This document shows positions 25,301-38,140 of a stretch of 64,000 nucleotides of DNA, piece after piece. Made by a program: the position numbers and the translations under genes. The notes beneath the pieces were generated by a model, which was given only the letters and a program-made list of their open reading frames with translations, did not search any database and had not been told where the DNA came from. Source of the stretch: Cyclospora cayetanensis (taxonomy: Eukaryota; Apicomplexa; Conoidasida; Eucoccidiorida; Eimeriidae); contig NW_020312270.1 in assembly GCF_002999335.1 (NCBI RefSeq), positions 62,001 through 126,000 on the forward strand, read 5' to 3'. Each line of letters opens with the position of its first letter. The stretch's first letter is position 1.

Positions 25301-28300
25301 TCACGCCACCTGCAAAACCAGTTTGGGGTATATGCACATAGCGATGAGCTCCTGCAAGAGGAGCTTGCAAGCGTACGGGATGTACACTTGAGATATTTTG
25401 TTGCTGTTCCCGCAGAGCTTGCACTCAAAGGCAAGCCGCTGCAGGTCTGCAACGCACATTGTGCCGCATACATCGCAGCAGTGGATTCTGTACGCATCGC
25501 TTTGATCAAAGAGCCTCTCCTTCAACATTCGCGCCGCGCCGTGGGATATCATGCAGTCGCGCTCCATTTCGCCAAATCGGAGGCCACCCTCTCTGCTTTT
25601 TCCTTCCATGGGCTGCCGTGTCAGTGCTGCCACGGGTCCCCGTGCCCTTGCGTGTATTTTATCATCCACCATGTGCTTCAGTCTCTGGTAATATGTCGGT
25701 CCAATGAATACTAAGGAGGGCATATGAAGGCCCGTGTGACCGTGGTATAGTCGCTCATTCCCGTGGCGCTCGAAACCCAGGCGGTGCAACTCGCCAGCAA
25801 TCCATGTGACGGTGTACTGCAGCAAACATAGAAGTCCGTAAGAATAAGAACAACTCGAGAATTACGTGATGTACTACAATTGCTACGTTATCAAGCTCCA
25901 GGCACATGTAAATTTAGAAGCTCAAAAAGGTGGGGAGGGTGCAAATTGAACATTTGGCAGGGGCAAGCGCGAGAGGAAGAACATGAAATCCCAAACACAA
26001 AAGTGAGTGTGTGATACTATTAAAAATTATGCTACATTTCCTCATAAAATATATACACAGCCTGATAAAGTGTTCTCTAATAATGTAAAACACAACATCG
26101 TTGGATACACCATGGGCATCCACCGTGTGACCGGCCAAACTATGTTTTAGTATGTTTATACGGACTTCATCACTTCCAAAAATTACCCCCAACAAATTAT
26201 GCATGCAGCCCCAATACAAAGTAGTGCCCTAGCCTTTTCCCCTGCCTTTCCTCCCTAGGAGTTTTATTCACACGAACAGCACGAATCGCCTCAGTGCTAC
26301 CGCTTACATCGTTGAAAGGCGTGGCATCCCCCTCCCCCCCGATAATTGCCGCCGTTTTCCCCAACAGGCACTCGACAAGGTGACCAATAGTCATGCGGGA
26401 GGGAACGGCGTGGGGGTTCATGAGCAAATCGGGAACAACGCCGTCCTGCAGAGCCCCAAATTGCGCCGACAAGTCAAAATCTCCATTAAACACACAAGAG
26501 GGCAAGGAGGGCCAAACCACGGTTGTGCGCAGGGTGCCATGCCAAGCACAGGTCGCCGCTGCCTTCTGTAGGTGCTTCTTTTGTGGTTTAAGAAGACAAA
26601 ACACCGGGAATAAGGGCAACGAGGTGCAATGAACGGAATAAGGAATTTGAGCCCAGTAGGAAGCCAACGGAACGCACCTCTGTAAACGGCATATCTTCTT
26701 GCCTGTACGCGATACCGATGGTGCCTTTCTGTCCGTGGCGACTCGCAAATTTGTCGCCTGTCTGCGGGATGCGGACGCTTCTCACTTTCACCTTTACGAA
26801 GCGCGAACCCTTGGAGTTGACGCTCAGCATGACAGTGTCGACCACACCTATTATGGCACACAAGGGAATACCGCGTAAACGAATCATATGTGGACTGACA
26901 CGCACACTGGCACGCCCACGCCGTATCATCGATTCCACACGCAGAATCCATACATTTTGCACAAAGAGTACACTAGAAATGTGAGCAAACAAAAATAACA
27001 AAGAAACTCATTGCAAAGACGTCGAAAGGCTTGCAGACGAAGGACACACATGAACTTCAATAGAGGAAAAATGCGAGGAGGATGACCAGAACAGGCATCG
27101 GCGCAAGGGGAAAGGTATGGAAGATTATTCAAACGGATCAAAAGATACACCTGTATAAACGAAGGCCTAAGGGTGTGCAGAGAATAGCGTAGACAACAGG
27201 GGAAAAGCCACTCTACATTAGGAAGATGCAATGCCGGATGGTAGCTTTCGAATGAAGCTAATGAGGACGGACCGCTTTCCGAAGACCTTAAGCAAAGAGA
27301 GCAGTCCTTTTTGGTTTTCGACAGGAGGGCCTCCGCTCCAGGCGGTGCCAAAGGGTCTAGATCGTCGAAATTGGGGGATGTCTGAGACAAAAGGACACAG
27401 AAAATCCATGCACTGGAAAACAGAAAGCGACGCCCACAGAAAGGAACAACAGAGAAGGCGATGGAATTGTGATAGGAATGAAGACTGGGCTTTGAAAAGA
27501 AATGCAACTAGCGATAGTGGTCATAAAATCCATAGATGAAGGTAAATTAACGAGTCGACGCCACATAGATGACAAACACCCACAATAAGAGCCGCCCCAC
27601 AAATGCTCGCAACTCTAAGAGACGTTAATGACTACGGGTTTCACGGAAATAATCATTGTCTTGAGCAACGAAGAAAATTGCTGAAATAACTAGGACGGAA
27701 GAAATACTACTATGTAGGAAGCTGCATTGCCACATGTTAGGCGCACAGCAAGCCCGGTTTCCCCCCCTCCTAAGAAGCATGTCTTTTGATATCTCCTGAG
27801 GTGGTTCCTTCTATTTGCTCATTAGTCTTGTTAGTGAAGGCAGAAACATAAGAGCTTACTTTCCCGATTATGACATCGTCACCTAAAACCCTAGATCCTG
27901 GTTCGACAAGGCCATCCGTGTCAAGTTTGGAGTAGTCTCCACGCTTCATGCCCGAGGTAGTTTCTGGATTTGGCTGTTCAAATCCCTCCACCACGAGAGA
28001 TCCCTGCTGTTTCTCTTCGGCACAGTAAGTACGGCAGAAAAGGCTGCGGAAGATGCCTCTGTCAATGCTGCTGCGATTCATGATAAGGGAGTCTTCCTGG
28101 TTGTACCCCGAGTAGCAGAGAATTGCAACGATGGTATTGATGCCCGCTGGGAGTTCCCTGAACTTTAAGTGTTCCATTGCACGCGTGCAGACGAGCGGCT
28201 TCTGGGGGTAATATAGCAAGTGCGCCAAGGTGTCAAGGCGAAGATTGAAATTTGTTGTATACACGCCCATGGCTTGTTTCCCCATGGCGCTCTGATACAC

Positions 28301-31300
28301 ATTTCGCGGCGACTGATTGTGGTCGGGAAACGGGATGATAGAAGCACAAACTCCAAGGATTAATGAGGGGTGGATTTCGCAATGCGTGTACGGAACAGAC
28401 CTGAGGTAAACACGGGCAGAGATACCAATGCAGGAAAGAGAGATGTAGAGAGCTATGACACTTAAGTATCCTGGTTCTCAACAAAGCGCGTTTGCAGATT
28501 CGCATCAAATGGGTGGTACCATCTTCAGCTCGGTGCGTTCTACCGCTGGTCAAGCAACATGGCGTATGGATATGCAAGAAGCAGCGCGCGCAAATACTTA
28601 TGCCAACAAGTGTCATACCCTAAACTGGCAGCAATACCAAGCACAGAACAAAAGACATGGGCTCCAATTGGGCCTATCACAGACCTAGATATCTCTCTTT
28701 CTCTCCCTCCACCCAGACGGCAGGCGACAAACGTGAGGGTATGTCCTCTGCTCCATTGCCCCACTTACTTTCCCCTCTCTACTAAGTCCTTATGAAACAT
28801 GGCTACCATCGACGTTTCCTCTTCTTCACAGTCGATGTACTCAATCACTCCGCTGGCCATCAGATAGTTCCAGCCAGCGCCCCTCTCCGCAACGCCAGCC
28901 ATATCCCGCACTTTGTTCACATCTGACTTTCGAATTCGCAGCTGGCCAGTGTCCTGAAAAGCAGCACCCACGCGAACAGCCCCGTAGATGATGAACTGTT
29001 AATGCGCCTCCAGGAAAATAGACATGAGATTGGTAAACAATTCTTGAAGGAATCAGACTTGGTGGTGCACATTACAACCTCCGCTCCGCAATGCACCAAA
29101 TAGCGCCTTCCGAAGATGCAAAACCCTTGCTTTCAACGCGAATTCCCTATTTTGCTACAAACACGCAAAAGGCCTTGCGTGGAGTGCGGCTTACGCTGTC
29201 GACGACATAAAGAGGCCTCATGGCTCTTCCAGCATCCGTGAAAATTTTGACTTCCTGAAAAGAAATACATGCCAATAGCCCAATGCAGGAATCCAATACG
29301 CCATGAAAACGCGAAACAAGCAGCTATTCTGCAGGGCAGGAGTCGAGGCTCGTACAGCTACTGGCTAGAGAGGGGCGCAGTACTTGGGCAACCGTAGCAT
29401 CATGCCCAACGCCACAGCAGCCTTATCCAGCCCATCAAACTACTGTGGCTTGCACATCCCACTCAATTACATGACGATACGTCCCGATTTCACGGTCCGC
29501 AGTGTGCGTCTAACCCGGTTAATGATGTCTCTGACGATTGACGTGTCGTTGCGGATATGGCCCTTCCTGCGGATCTCCTTGAGCGTGTGGCAGAGTGTCT
29601 CTGCCTCATCGAAGCAGCCTGCCCAGTCTCCATTGATAAATACTTTGCAGCGGTCCTTGATACTTTCAGGCGAAATCTCGTCTAGCCCGTCTAGACCCCA
29701 GTCCTGCGACATTGGCGGCAACACAGAAGAGGCGGAAGGCGAACGTTTTGGTAGATCGAAGCCAGAACCCTTGGTATTACCGCATGACGGTACACGGGCG
29801 TTCATAGAGACCGATAGCAGATTGAAGAAGAGACCGATAGCAGATTGAAGAACAGCACCGCCTGCCAAAGGCGCTGTGCTCGAATGGACTCATCACTGCA
29901 CTGGCAGCATTCGGTTGTGGGGTGTATGCTTGAAAGGTGGCAACAAAGCGTGTGCGGGGACTACCGAAGGGTGTGCAGCAACAACCATGATCTGTGGCGT
30001 CGCAAATTCGCGGCTTGGCGTGATGATCTGCATGCCCTCTTCACAGGCATGCTGACCAGTGTATGCTCACTTCTAAGAATTCGCGGATCGCCTTGGTTGG
30101 CGCGCCGACGGAAATCTTTGCCATGAGTGCCAGGTTTTTCACGAGTCCAACAGCTTGACCCTCGGGTGTCTCGGCAGGGCAGATCATACCCCAGTGGGTG
30201 TTGTGGAGTTGCCTGGGCTTCGCCATTTTGCCTTCTCTGCCCAGGGGTGTGTTGAGCCGCCTTAGGTGTGAAAGAGCCGAGGAAAATGTCAGCCTGTTCA
30301 GAACCTGCGATACTCCCGTCCGCACGACTTTTCCCTCGCGATCACGCCCCCAGTTGCCCGTGGCCAGCTGATACTGCAGCCCCTGTGTAATAGGGCTGGC
30401 GCTCCGCACGGCGCCGGCGACGTCAAATGTCTTTCCGTGGTCGATCTGCCTTTGCAAAATCCGCGTGACATCCTTCACAAGCTTTCTAAAAAGAGTTCCG
30501 AAAGATGCAGCCATCAGCGGGCCGCTGAGGTCTAGCCGCTTTTTCCCAAAGTGATCCCTATCGTCTTGGTTGATCCTCCCAAGCTCTGCCAGCAGCAGCC
30601 GATGTACCATGTAGCCTACAAAATACGCCTTTTTACCTTCGCACCCTGGCTCAGTACCCACGTGCGGCAGCACTTCCTTTCGCAGCAGCTCGCGAGCGTA
30701 CTGCAGGCGACTCTCCCGCTGAGCCCCTACCGTTGGCCCCCTCTTGCCAATAAAATCCAGGCACGCCTCCTGCGTATGAAACTCGAAACCCTCTTCTAAC
30801 GAAGGCTTCAAGAGCGCACATAGCTGCTCGTCCCGCGTATCGTAGGCAACCCGCAAAAGAATATCCAAGTCGCTCACGCAGCTGCACCACCCACAAACCC
30901 ACCGCACCAAGCCACACAAACAGTCAAACACACAACTTGAGCCGCGTGCCCGAAGCAGGGGCCTTCTTTCCTTCTCCCCTTCTGCGGCCAAAGCGTACAA
31001 AATGCACGTGACTACGCTCTAAAAGGTGCGCGAATATATATATATATATCTTAAAGATCTGCTCTCTAGGGAAAAAAGCCGTTTTCTTATGCCGCAGGCT
31101 AGAATGAGGTCTGCTATCCCTACCCAAGTGCCCGGAAGAGAATGGCAATAGGAATGTCGGTCCGAATGTATGGAAGGGCTGCGACAAGCTGCCCCGATCC
31201 TTTCCCCCTCCCAGTATCGCCCGTCATGGTCCGCTTCTTCACTGCGAACCCGCTTGTTGCCTGGTTGCCCTGCATCTGACTTCGGACCTGTTAAGCGCAA

Positions 31301-33621
31301 CAGCCCTCCCTAAAAGTGTGCCATCATGTAAGTTCTCTGATCGTGCACCCCAATGGAGGAGAGACGCGCGTCACACCTCATACGGCGGCGGCTGTACTGC
31401 AGTTCGTGCGGCCAGACGGCCCTCGCTGTTTGCGTGGTGACGTCGTCTACAAGCCTCTTCCCCACAGACAACCCCAAGGCAAAACGCCTTCTTCTCCCCA
31501 ATTTAGCCTCACCTCAGCTACCCACGAGAATTTCGAAGGCTGCGCCTTCTTGAAAACGTAGACGAAGTTCGAAGCCATGCGCTCCTGCGCCACCAGGACC
31601 TGCGCATGCATCAAGGACACGCACTCAAGCACGCTGCTTGGAGCTCTAAACACCCCCGAAAGCCGCTCCCACAGACCACAAACGTCAAACGCCATTCTCA
31701 AAAAGATGGAAAAAACATGCAACCCAAACCCAACCGACCCCCCTCCCTCTTCTCCCACTTTCATTTCGAACACGCGCAGCCACGCACGAGTCGCGCGTAA
31801 AAAGCCTGCCAAAGTCCTTCCTTCGCAAAGTACAAATCTCGCCTTCTGGCTCCATCTGCCCGCCACCTGCACACTCCCCGCTCCCCCTCTGCTCCCTCAG
31901 ACTGACAGACTGACTGACTGACCTTTTCACTGCCGTTGATAATAAAGTAGCCCCCCTGATCGTAGCTGCACTCTCCGACATCCGGCAGCTGCTCGGCCGC
32001 GATGTCATGCGTCCAGCAATAAAAGGACTTGAGCATGATGGGCAACCGGCCCAAGCAGACGCGCTCATACGAGTGACGCTCCTCTACGATCTACAACGCA
32101 AAGACGCAGACAAATTCGCCCCAAAAGGGAGGAAAGGCATGCGTGGCCGCAGAGCCACAGAGATGAAGGGCATCGTGACTCCATCTGAGAAGCCACTTAC
32201 AGAAGCCCGACCCAATATACGGCGGGGAGAGGGCATACGTGGGAAGAAGGTAAAGCGCCCCAAGGGCAAAAGCGTTAAAAAAAGTCAAAAAACAGTTCAC
32301 TGGAAGCGGCCAGCAAAAGAAGGCCTTCTCCCGCTACGCTGGCCACAGCCTCCCTCGGACTTTTCGCGTGCGGAGAATCTTTTGTATCCGTAGCAAGCCG
32401 GCAAGCGTTCAACCCCGAAGCAATATGAACACCCCCACTACGTCGATAGACGAAAAAGCTCCTTCGCTTACCTCCTCATTGGTGATTGGGTCGATCTTGT
32501 ACGTCGTTTGATCAATAGAAACAAAGAGGGAACTGCTGTACGTAAGATTGCGAGTCCTGGACTCCTGCGGCCACAGATTCTTCTGCAAGCCTTCCTTCTC
32601 CTGCGCTGCTGGGCGGTTCAGCGAAAGCTGGCCAAACTTCAGACGATATCGAACGTCCAGTTCAACATCTTCCTCCGGCCGATACTGTGGAGAGGGCCTG
32701 TAGCAGAAGCAAGCCCAAGGACGGGAGACCGTGGTGATGGCGACAGCAATAACACGCATGCATGCATGAAGAAAAACCCGACGCACAGCTCATTACATCA
32801 GGCGCACGACCACCAAGAGGCGTCAAACGCATGCCGAGCCCCATTACGGGACGATGCGCAAGCGTGCTTGCCGGGTGTACAGACACCGAAATAATATTCG
32901 ACTGGCAGCCCCTAGCCCGCGGCATACACAGAGAGCTCCGCAATGCAGGGGTAAGCTGAAGATATAATATATCTGCTTTCATGGGAACCTGCAGCGGATA
33001 CTCTGGCCTCACCCCAGTGCTCCCCCACAGGCCGTCATCATGCAGGTGCCTCCGGCTTGGAGCACCCAGACGCCGGCCTGCGAAATATACTGCGCCTTTC
33101 GACCGATCGACATGCACAGGTATACAACACATACAGTCCATCAAATGACAGGGCTGCAAAGCCGATTGCACGCAAAATGCAGTAGTCGCAATAAGACTGC
33201 CGAGCGGCGGCCACCGACATGACGAAAATCCCATCAAACAAAAAGGCGGCTACATAGAGGCGCCAAAAGAAGACAGTAGAGGCTAGTCAGACATACAACA
33301 CAAGAAGAGAGATACACGAGAATATCTGCATCACCTGATTTCGATGGGGGGATGAGCATCGATGATCTCCTGAAGCTTGTAGCTTGCAAAGTCATTGAAG
33401 CTCTCTACTTGCTGTGAGACAAGCCCCTTGCCCTCGAAAAAAGATCCCACTACTGCCCAGGTGTCTTCTGAGTCGATTTCCTGCTGCTGAGCGTCTTCTT
33501 CCTCCTGCGGGAGCCGACTCCCTGGTTGCAGCACATCGCTGTCGTCTGCAAGGCCTGTTGGGGAGGCCTCGCCCATACCTAGGCCGTACTCCGCAATTCC
33601 TTGACTCGAGTAGCCCTCCAT
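25301..33621 (-). CDS. RPB2: DNA-directed RNA polymerase II subunit RPB2
   Basis: Second largest subunit of RNA polymerase II, forming the wall, fork, lobe and hybrid-binding parts of the active centre. Fourteen exons: 33621-33335, 32697-32472, 32081-31923, 31599-31513, 31287-31124, 30881-30071, 29703-29515, 29254-29195, 28953-28769, 28400-27860, 27381-27273, 26847-26678, 26445-26308, 25816-25301. The phases agree and give 1213 residues, close to yeast (1224). Landmarks in order: [80 protein letters not shown], the catalytic acidic pair in [52 protein letters not shown], and the C-terminal zinc module CDVC...CKLC. Pol II rather than I or III fits the clamp-side sequence and the tail [11 protein letters not shown]. 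The final codons are uncertain (read-through VA-stop, or a tiny last exon). The initiation ATG opens an acidic, Gln-rich N-terminus of about 70 residues. Confidence 0.97.
29808..29852. repeat. Two-copy 23-bp tandem repeat in an RPB2 intron
   Basis: Two adjacent copies of a 23-bp unit (29808-29830 and 29831-29852/3) differing only at the last base. They lie inside the intron between RPB2 exons 29703-29515 and 30881-30071, so they do not change the protein. Probably a recent duplication; possibly length-variable between strains. Confidence 0.9.
31034..31049. repeat. (TA)n microsatellite in an RPB2 intron
   Basis: A short alternating AT run inside the intron 30882-31123 of RPB2. Seen directly; no function proposed. 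Confidence 0.8.
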
Positions 33622-34869
33622 CTTTCTGCTGCCACCCCGCTGCAGCTGAAGCTGCAGCGGCTCCAAAGCGTGCGAAAGCCGCTCACGCTGCCCCTAACCC
33701 AACAGTGGTCTTCGCTGCTACTCCTGCTGCCAGGGAGCCTCTCAAACCCGCATTTTATGAGGACTTGTCCTGGACTGGTAGAGAGCGCAGGGATCAGCGA
33801 AAGTGAAGGAGATGTCTGAATAACGATTTAAAACGAGGGAGGGAAGGGAGCAAAATCGCAAATTAACCCGGGCGCAGCAGTATCCTTCCTTCGCTAGCAC
33901 CGCGTACCTATCACGACACAGGCCAAAACCTTTGAAGGAGATATATACATGCAAGCACACAGTTACGAGGATGTGGTGCTGCCAAGAAGGGGCTGCAGGA
34001 TGGGATTATCAAGAGCCGCAACGCGCGGAGGGGCGCATGCAGCGAGTGTGGAACAAAGGCGGAGAGTATGCCCTTTACTGAAGATCGGAATGGATGGGAA
34101 TGGAGAAACAAAACAATAGAAAGGATCTACACGAAAATTTGATGCGAATTAGGAGGGAGCCTAGGGGCCTGCTGCATGCATGAGCAGTCTGCATGTATTA
34201 CTACATGGTGGATGAACAGCCCTATATCATATTCCTTAAAACATCGAGAGCGCTATTTGCTCGTTCCTACAGCCTGAATTGAATAATTAGATTGTTTGGC
34301 GTAATATCCGGGGGGTACAGGAGAACAACTGCCGCCATTTGCTGCTGAGTATCGATAGCATGAGATCCGCACTGAATCCCGACTTCAGTGTCCTTTCTCT
34401 TCATATTTTAAAAACCCTTTTCCTCTGCTAGCCAACTGTATCTCTACTAAATGCATTCTTGTGTTGTCATGGTTACTGCCCGTCACAGTCAGACACAAAA
34501 GTCGTTCCCAGAGCCAATTCTCCTCCTGCCCCGGTTGAGCGGCACCCTAGCAATTTCGTCAATAGGGGGATTATAGCGTCTAAACAGCAATGTTAAGCCC
34601 GTCAGCTTTGCGCGTGCACTCTTGAATTCGTGAAGCAGGTCTCTGACTTCTGTGCTCAATATTTTTTCGCTCTTTGTTGAGCAAGAGGGAGACATTATCT
34701 GGAGATTTCCTGTGAGTTTGAGCTGTGTCACACTACGCCTGCCCGACATTTGGCACGAGAGGTAAAACAAGCAGTCTTGCTCTTCTCCCCTGCTCCTTGA
34801 ATCTTCATCTGGAGCTGTCTTTACACTACCGGCTCCTCCGCTCCTTTTTTGGTCTGTCGGAAGTCGGAG
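33622..34869. other. Divergent promoter region between RPB2 and the RRP41-like gene
   Basis: About 1.25 kb separating the minus-strand RPB2 start (33621) from the plus-strand exosome gene start (34870), so it should drive both. It contains the doubtful small minus-strand ORF at 34489-34749, listed separately. I could not name a specific promoter element. Confidence 0.5.
34489..34749 (-). CDS. Possible small protein (86 residues), unrecognised
   Basis: ATG at 34749, stop at 34489. The product is basic and hydrophilic with a helical centre (EVRDLLHEFKSARAKL) followed by LLFRRYNPPIDEIARVPL and an Arg-rich tail, which reads more like protein than random sequence. It starts only 120 bp from the divergent RRP41-like start, so a bidirectional promoter is conceivable. 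No family recognised, no intron needed. It could equally be a chance frame or one exon of a longer gene. Confidence 0.3.
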   Translation of the reverse strand: MSGRRSVTQLKLTGNLQIMSPSCSTKSEKILSTEVRDLLHEFKSARAKLTGLTLLFRRYNPPIDEIARVPLNRGRRRIGSGNDFCV

Positions 34870-37150
34870 ATGTACAAAGCAGAGGCCGTCAACCCCTGTG
34901 GCTTTCGAGCCGACGGCCGTCTGGTGCACGAGTGTCGCCAGCTGCGCTGCCGTACTTCTGTCCCTCTGGCAGCAACGACTCCGCTTGCTGCTGCCGCTGC
35001 TGCTGCTTCTCCCGAAGGCGCAGTCCTTGCAACTGTGGGGGGTTCAGGGTGTCTCACGAGCTGTGACGGACGCGCTGTCGTGTCTCTTGGCTGTACTAAA
35101 GTTATGGCCCTTGTCTATGGACCGCAGCCGGCCAGCAGCAGCAGCAACAGTGGTAGTAGTATTAGCAGCAGCAGCAGCTGGAGCGTCAGCAGCAGTGATA
35201 CCACGACACTAGCGCTCCAAATGCTACAGGAGGGGAGGCAGGGGCAGGCAAGGGGGGATCTTAATGCCCCCCTTTCAGTGGTTTGTTCTGTAGGGTTTGT
35301 CGACAGCTGCATCAGGCTGAGGTGCATGTACACCCCAGACACGGCAGAAGTTGCTGCAGCCGTCCGGGCAGCAGCGGAGGGCATCATCCTGAGGCGTCTC
35401 TACACCCAAACTAAAATCACTATCTCTATCCTAGTCCTCGCAGACGACGGAAGTAAGGCGGAGATTTGTACTCAGAGGGAGGGTCCAAAACAGAACATAT
35501 GCACAATTCTCCATTGCCCCCACCAACTGCGCATTCGTTTGTTCTTTGTATCGCCTTATCTCTGCTTCTGTCTGGCAAAGTGTTCTCTCCCACGAGCTGC
35601 TTCAAAGCTTCTCAAGTTGTTGTTGCTGCAATTTTTGTTTGTTTTGATTTGACAGGCATTCTCTCAGCTTCACTTATCGCCGCCTCTCTGGCGCTGGCAG
35701 ATGCGGGTACACTGCAGGTTGCCCGGCTGTTGCTCTCCCCGACCTCCTCATTCCCTTATTAGTGCTGCCATTATTTGTGATGCTCCTTTTGTAGAAAGCC
35801 CTCCTTTGCGCTCGCTGCAGGTGCCTTCGGAACGCAGCGTCTTCTGTGCCTTGCTGTGTCGTCCTAACCACCGCGCTAGCGCTCCAGGATTGCGGCTCTG
35901 TTTGCCATGTGCAACTTCCTCAAGAGCTCCTCTATAATGTCTTTTGTTTTCGGTGCTGCAGGCGTTGCCATGCGGGACTTGTTGCCTGCCTGCACAGTAC
36001 TGCTCTTGCCGCAGCACCAGCCGCAGCATCAGCAGCAACAGCAGCAGCACCAGCCCGTGTTGTTGCTAGATCCAACAAACGATGAGGCACGCACAGGGGG
36101 ACCCAGCCTCACCTTGGGCGTCACTGCGCAAACAAACAGTGTGCGTTTGAGGCTGTCACAACAGCTGCATGCGTGTCGTGTGTGCCCCTCCTGCATTTCC
36201 AGAGCTTTTGCGCCTTCTCCGTCTTACGCGACCTTTCTTATGGAGCCGACGTCTTATTTGGGGCCCGTTTTCACTCATACAAAAAATAATCATCGCATGG
36301 CCCTCATGACGCCCCTTAGTGTAGTCCGACAGCCGTGCTGTGTCAATATATGTCGCCTCCTGCACTGCCTCGCTGGTTGACTGCTGTCTGCAGATTGTGG
36401 CGCTGCAACTCAGCGGAAAAGTCGACAAGGAAACGTTCGACAAAGTAGGCTATTAGGAGCTAGACTGCGGGGTGCACGCCAGAGACGCCGAAGAGTCCCC
36501 ACGACAGCAGCTGCTCGTTTGTTTGTGCTACTTGTGTTGCAACAATTGCACCCATGTGACTGATCAGCTATAGATTCACGTGCCTTACGCGTTGTCTGTT
36601 GCCTTCAGATGTTTGAAATGTGCTTGAGGGGATGCTTTGCGGCGGCAGAATGCATGAAGGTAGGGCGGCTCTGTCTGGTACGGTGCCACGTGTTCAAGTT
36701 TCTTAGATCCTGCGACTGCACGCGCGCGTTTTCGTTTCCCCCTGAAAATTGACGAGTTCAGCGTGCGTTGCCTGCGGGATCTCGAAGCTGCATCCTAATT
36801 TAACGCCCCCGCGTATGAGTCCAAAAGGGCCTTCATCCCAGCCTAGACTGCTATAGGACTGAACGCATGCAAAGTGGTGCTGGGGTATCGTGCTATGCTG
36901 CTGCCAGAGCAGCCGAGCGTCCAGCAGCCTGCAGCTTAGGCACCAAACCAGTTCTTCTGTTGCTTGTAGCACCCCTTATGAGCTCCTTGGCCTCATTAAA
37001 GATGTCCTTTTTGGCCTTCTGATGGGCATGACACTTGAAAACACCAACAACTGTTGGCCTGGGTATGCCTATGCACCTTGCATCTTGTCTGTGGTTCCTC
37101 AGGACGCCTTGCGGGATGCAGCAGATCGGCGACTATTGCTCAGCAGCTGA
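34870..37150 (+). CDS. RRP41-like RNase PH-domain subunit of the exosome
   Basis: Six exons: 34870-35452, 35668-35706 (39 nt), 35962-36140, 36394-36444, 36609-36659, 37103-37150; 316 residues. The N-terminus GFRADGRLVHECRQLRCRTSV, the strand TKVMALVYGPQ, then VVCSVGFV, SILVLADDGTSLIAASLALADAGVAMRDLL and a C-terminal helix follow the RNase PH fold in the order seen in RRP41/SKI6. Exosome rings degrade and process RNA in nucleus and cytosol; in most eukaryotes this subunit is catalytically inactive. Two coccidian-style expansions are visible: an Ala-rich run at about residues 31-45 and a Ser/Gly-rich insert at about 86-112, plus a Gln run encoded near 36020. An in-frame TTG at 34849 is not needed; the ATG at 34870 directly precedes the conserved N-terminus. 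Assignment to RRP41 rather than MTR3 or RRP46 rests on the N-terminal motif and LADAG-MRD. Confidence 0.85.
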
Positions 37151-38140
37151 GGATAAGGGTCCGTCTTGAGTCCATATATTTGGACGACGCTGGAGCCTCT
37201 TGGCGCGAGCTTTTGCGTTGGTCGTATCCTGCGTAGCCTATGTCTCCCTTTACCCTTTGAACTGAGTAGGGGCAGACACGCAACTGCCGCAGCCTCAAAG
37301 TGGTCATGTGTCACCAACAAGCTTCCTCACGAGCATGTCCCAGGGAAACGTTTCATTTAATTATGATCTAAGCTAGATCTTTCGCGTGGCTGCGTGCTTG
37401 GCATTGAGTCTGAGGGTCGCTGCTTCCATTTCACTTTGCGTAGGGCTAGCACTAGTCGTGTATAGTTCGTATGCTAAGGGAAAACGTGAGCAGTTGGTGG
37501 GCTAAAGGAGAACTGAAGATATAGCTGCTGTGGTGACTCTCTCAAGTTCCATAAAGTTGCTCAGCAAGGCCGTCGGTATTCGATGCACAGGCTCGCTGAG
37601 CTCGTTGGCAGCTAGCCTGCTGACCGTTAGACGGGCTGCCTAAAGTGTAAATTCTAAATCTTGTGAACCTTCTTATGGGAACGACCTGGCCTTTTCTGCA
37701 AAGTAGTGGCCCGTAGGGAGTTCTCTGCATGCAACGGCAAATTTGAAGTGCGGGAACTTTCCGTATTTAGGCGTTAAGAAGGCGCGTACAGAGTGGGAAA
37801 GCACGCGCGGAGTGAGCATTGGAGAAGAAGGAGGGAAGAAGGGCCCGCACTAGAGGAAGGCGATAAACTGAGAGCCTCCTCGAAATGGAACAAATGGGAG
37901 AGGACAAGCAAAGGCAGCGTTCCTCATAGCACGAGCTGCCACTGGTCACCATCGTGCCCGCCTTCTAATTCGGATGGAAGTGCGGCAGTTCCCAAATGAG
38001 GCTGCAGTGAGAAGCCAAGCAGACGCACACCAGATGCGCCATGCAAAGCCAGCGGCAATAAGCGCAGTAGTGTTGACTCCTGCATCAATGTAAATCATGC
38101 ACAAGAAGCAGGGCATGAGAGGCTTTCGGAGAGGGTCACT
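37151..38140. other. Convergent intergenic region
   Basis: About 1 kb between the stop of the RRP41-like gene and the end of the ATG18-like gene on the opposite strand. Contains only short unconvincing frames. If the last ATG18-like exon uses the donor-like GT at 38147, one more small exon might lie here. Confidence 0.4.

Noticed and set aside
30551..30799. Plus-strand frame within RPB2
   Set aside because: Antisense to the strongly conserved 811-bp RPB2 exon; no family resemblance.
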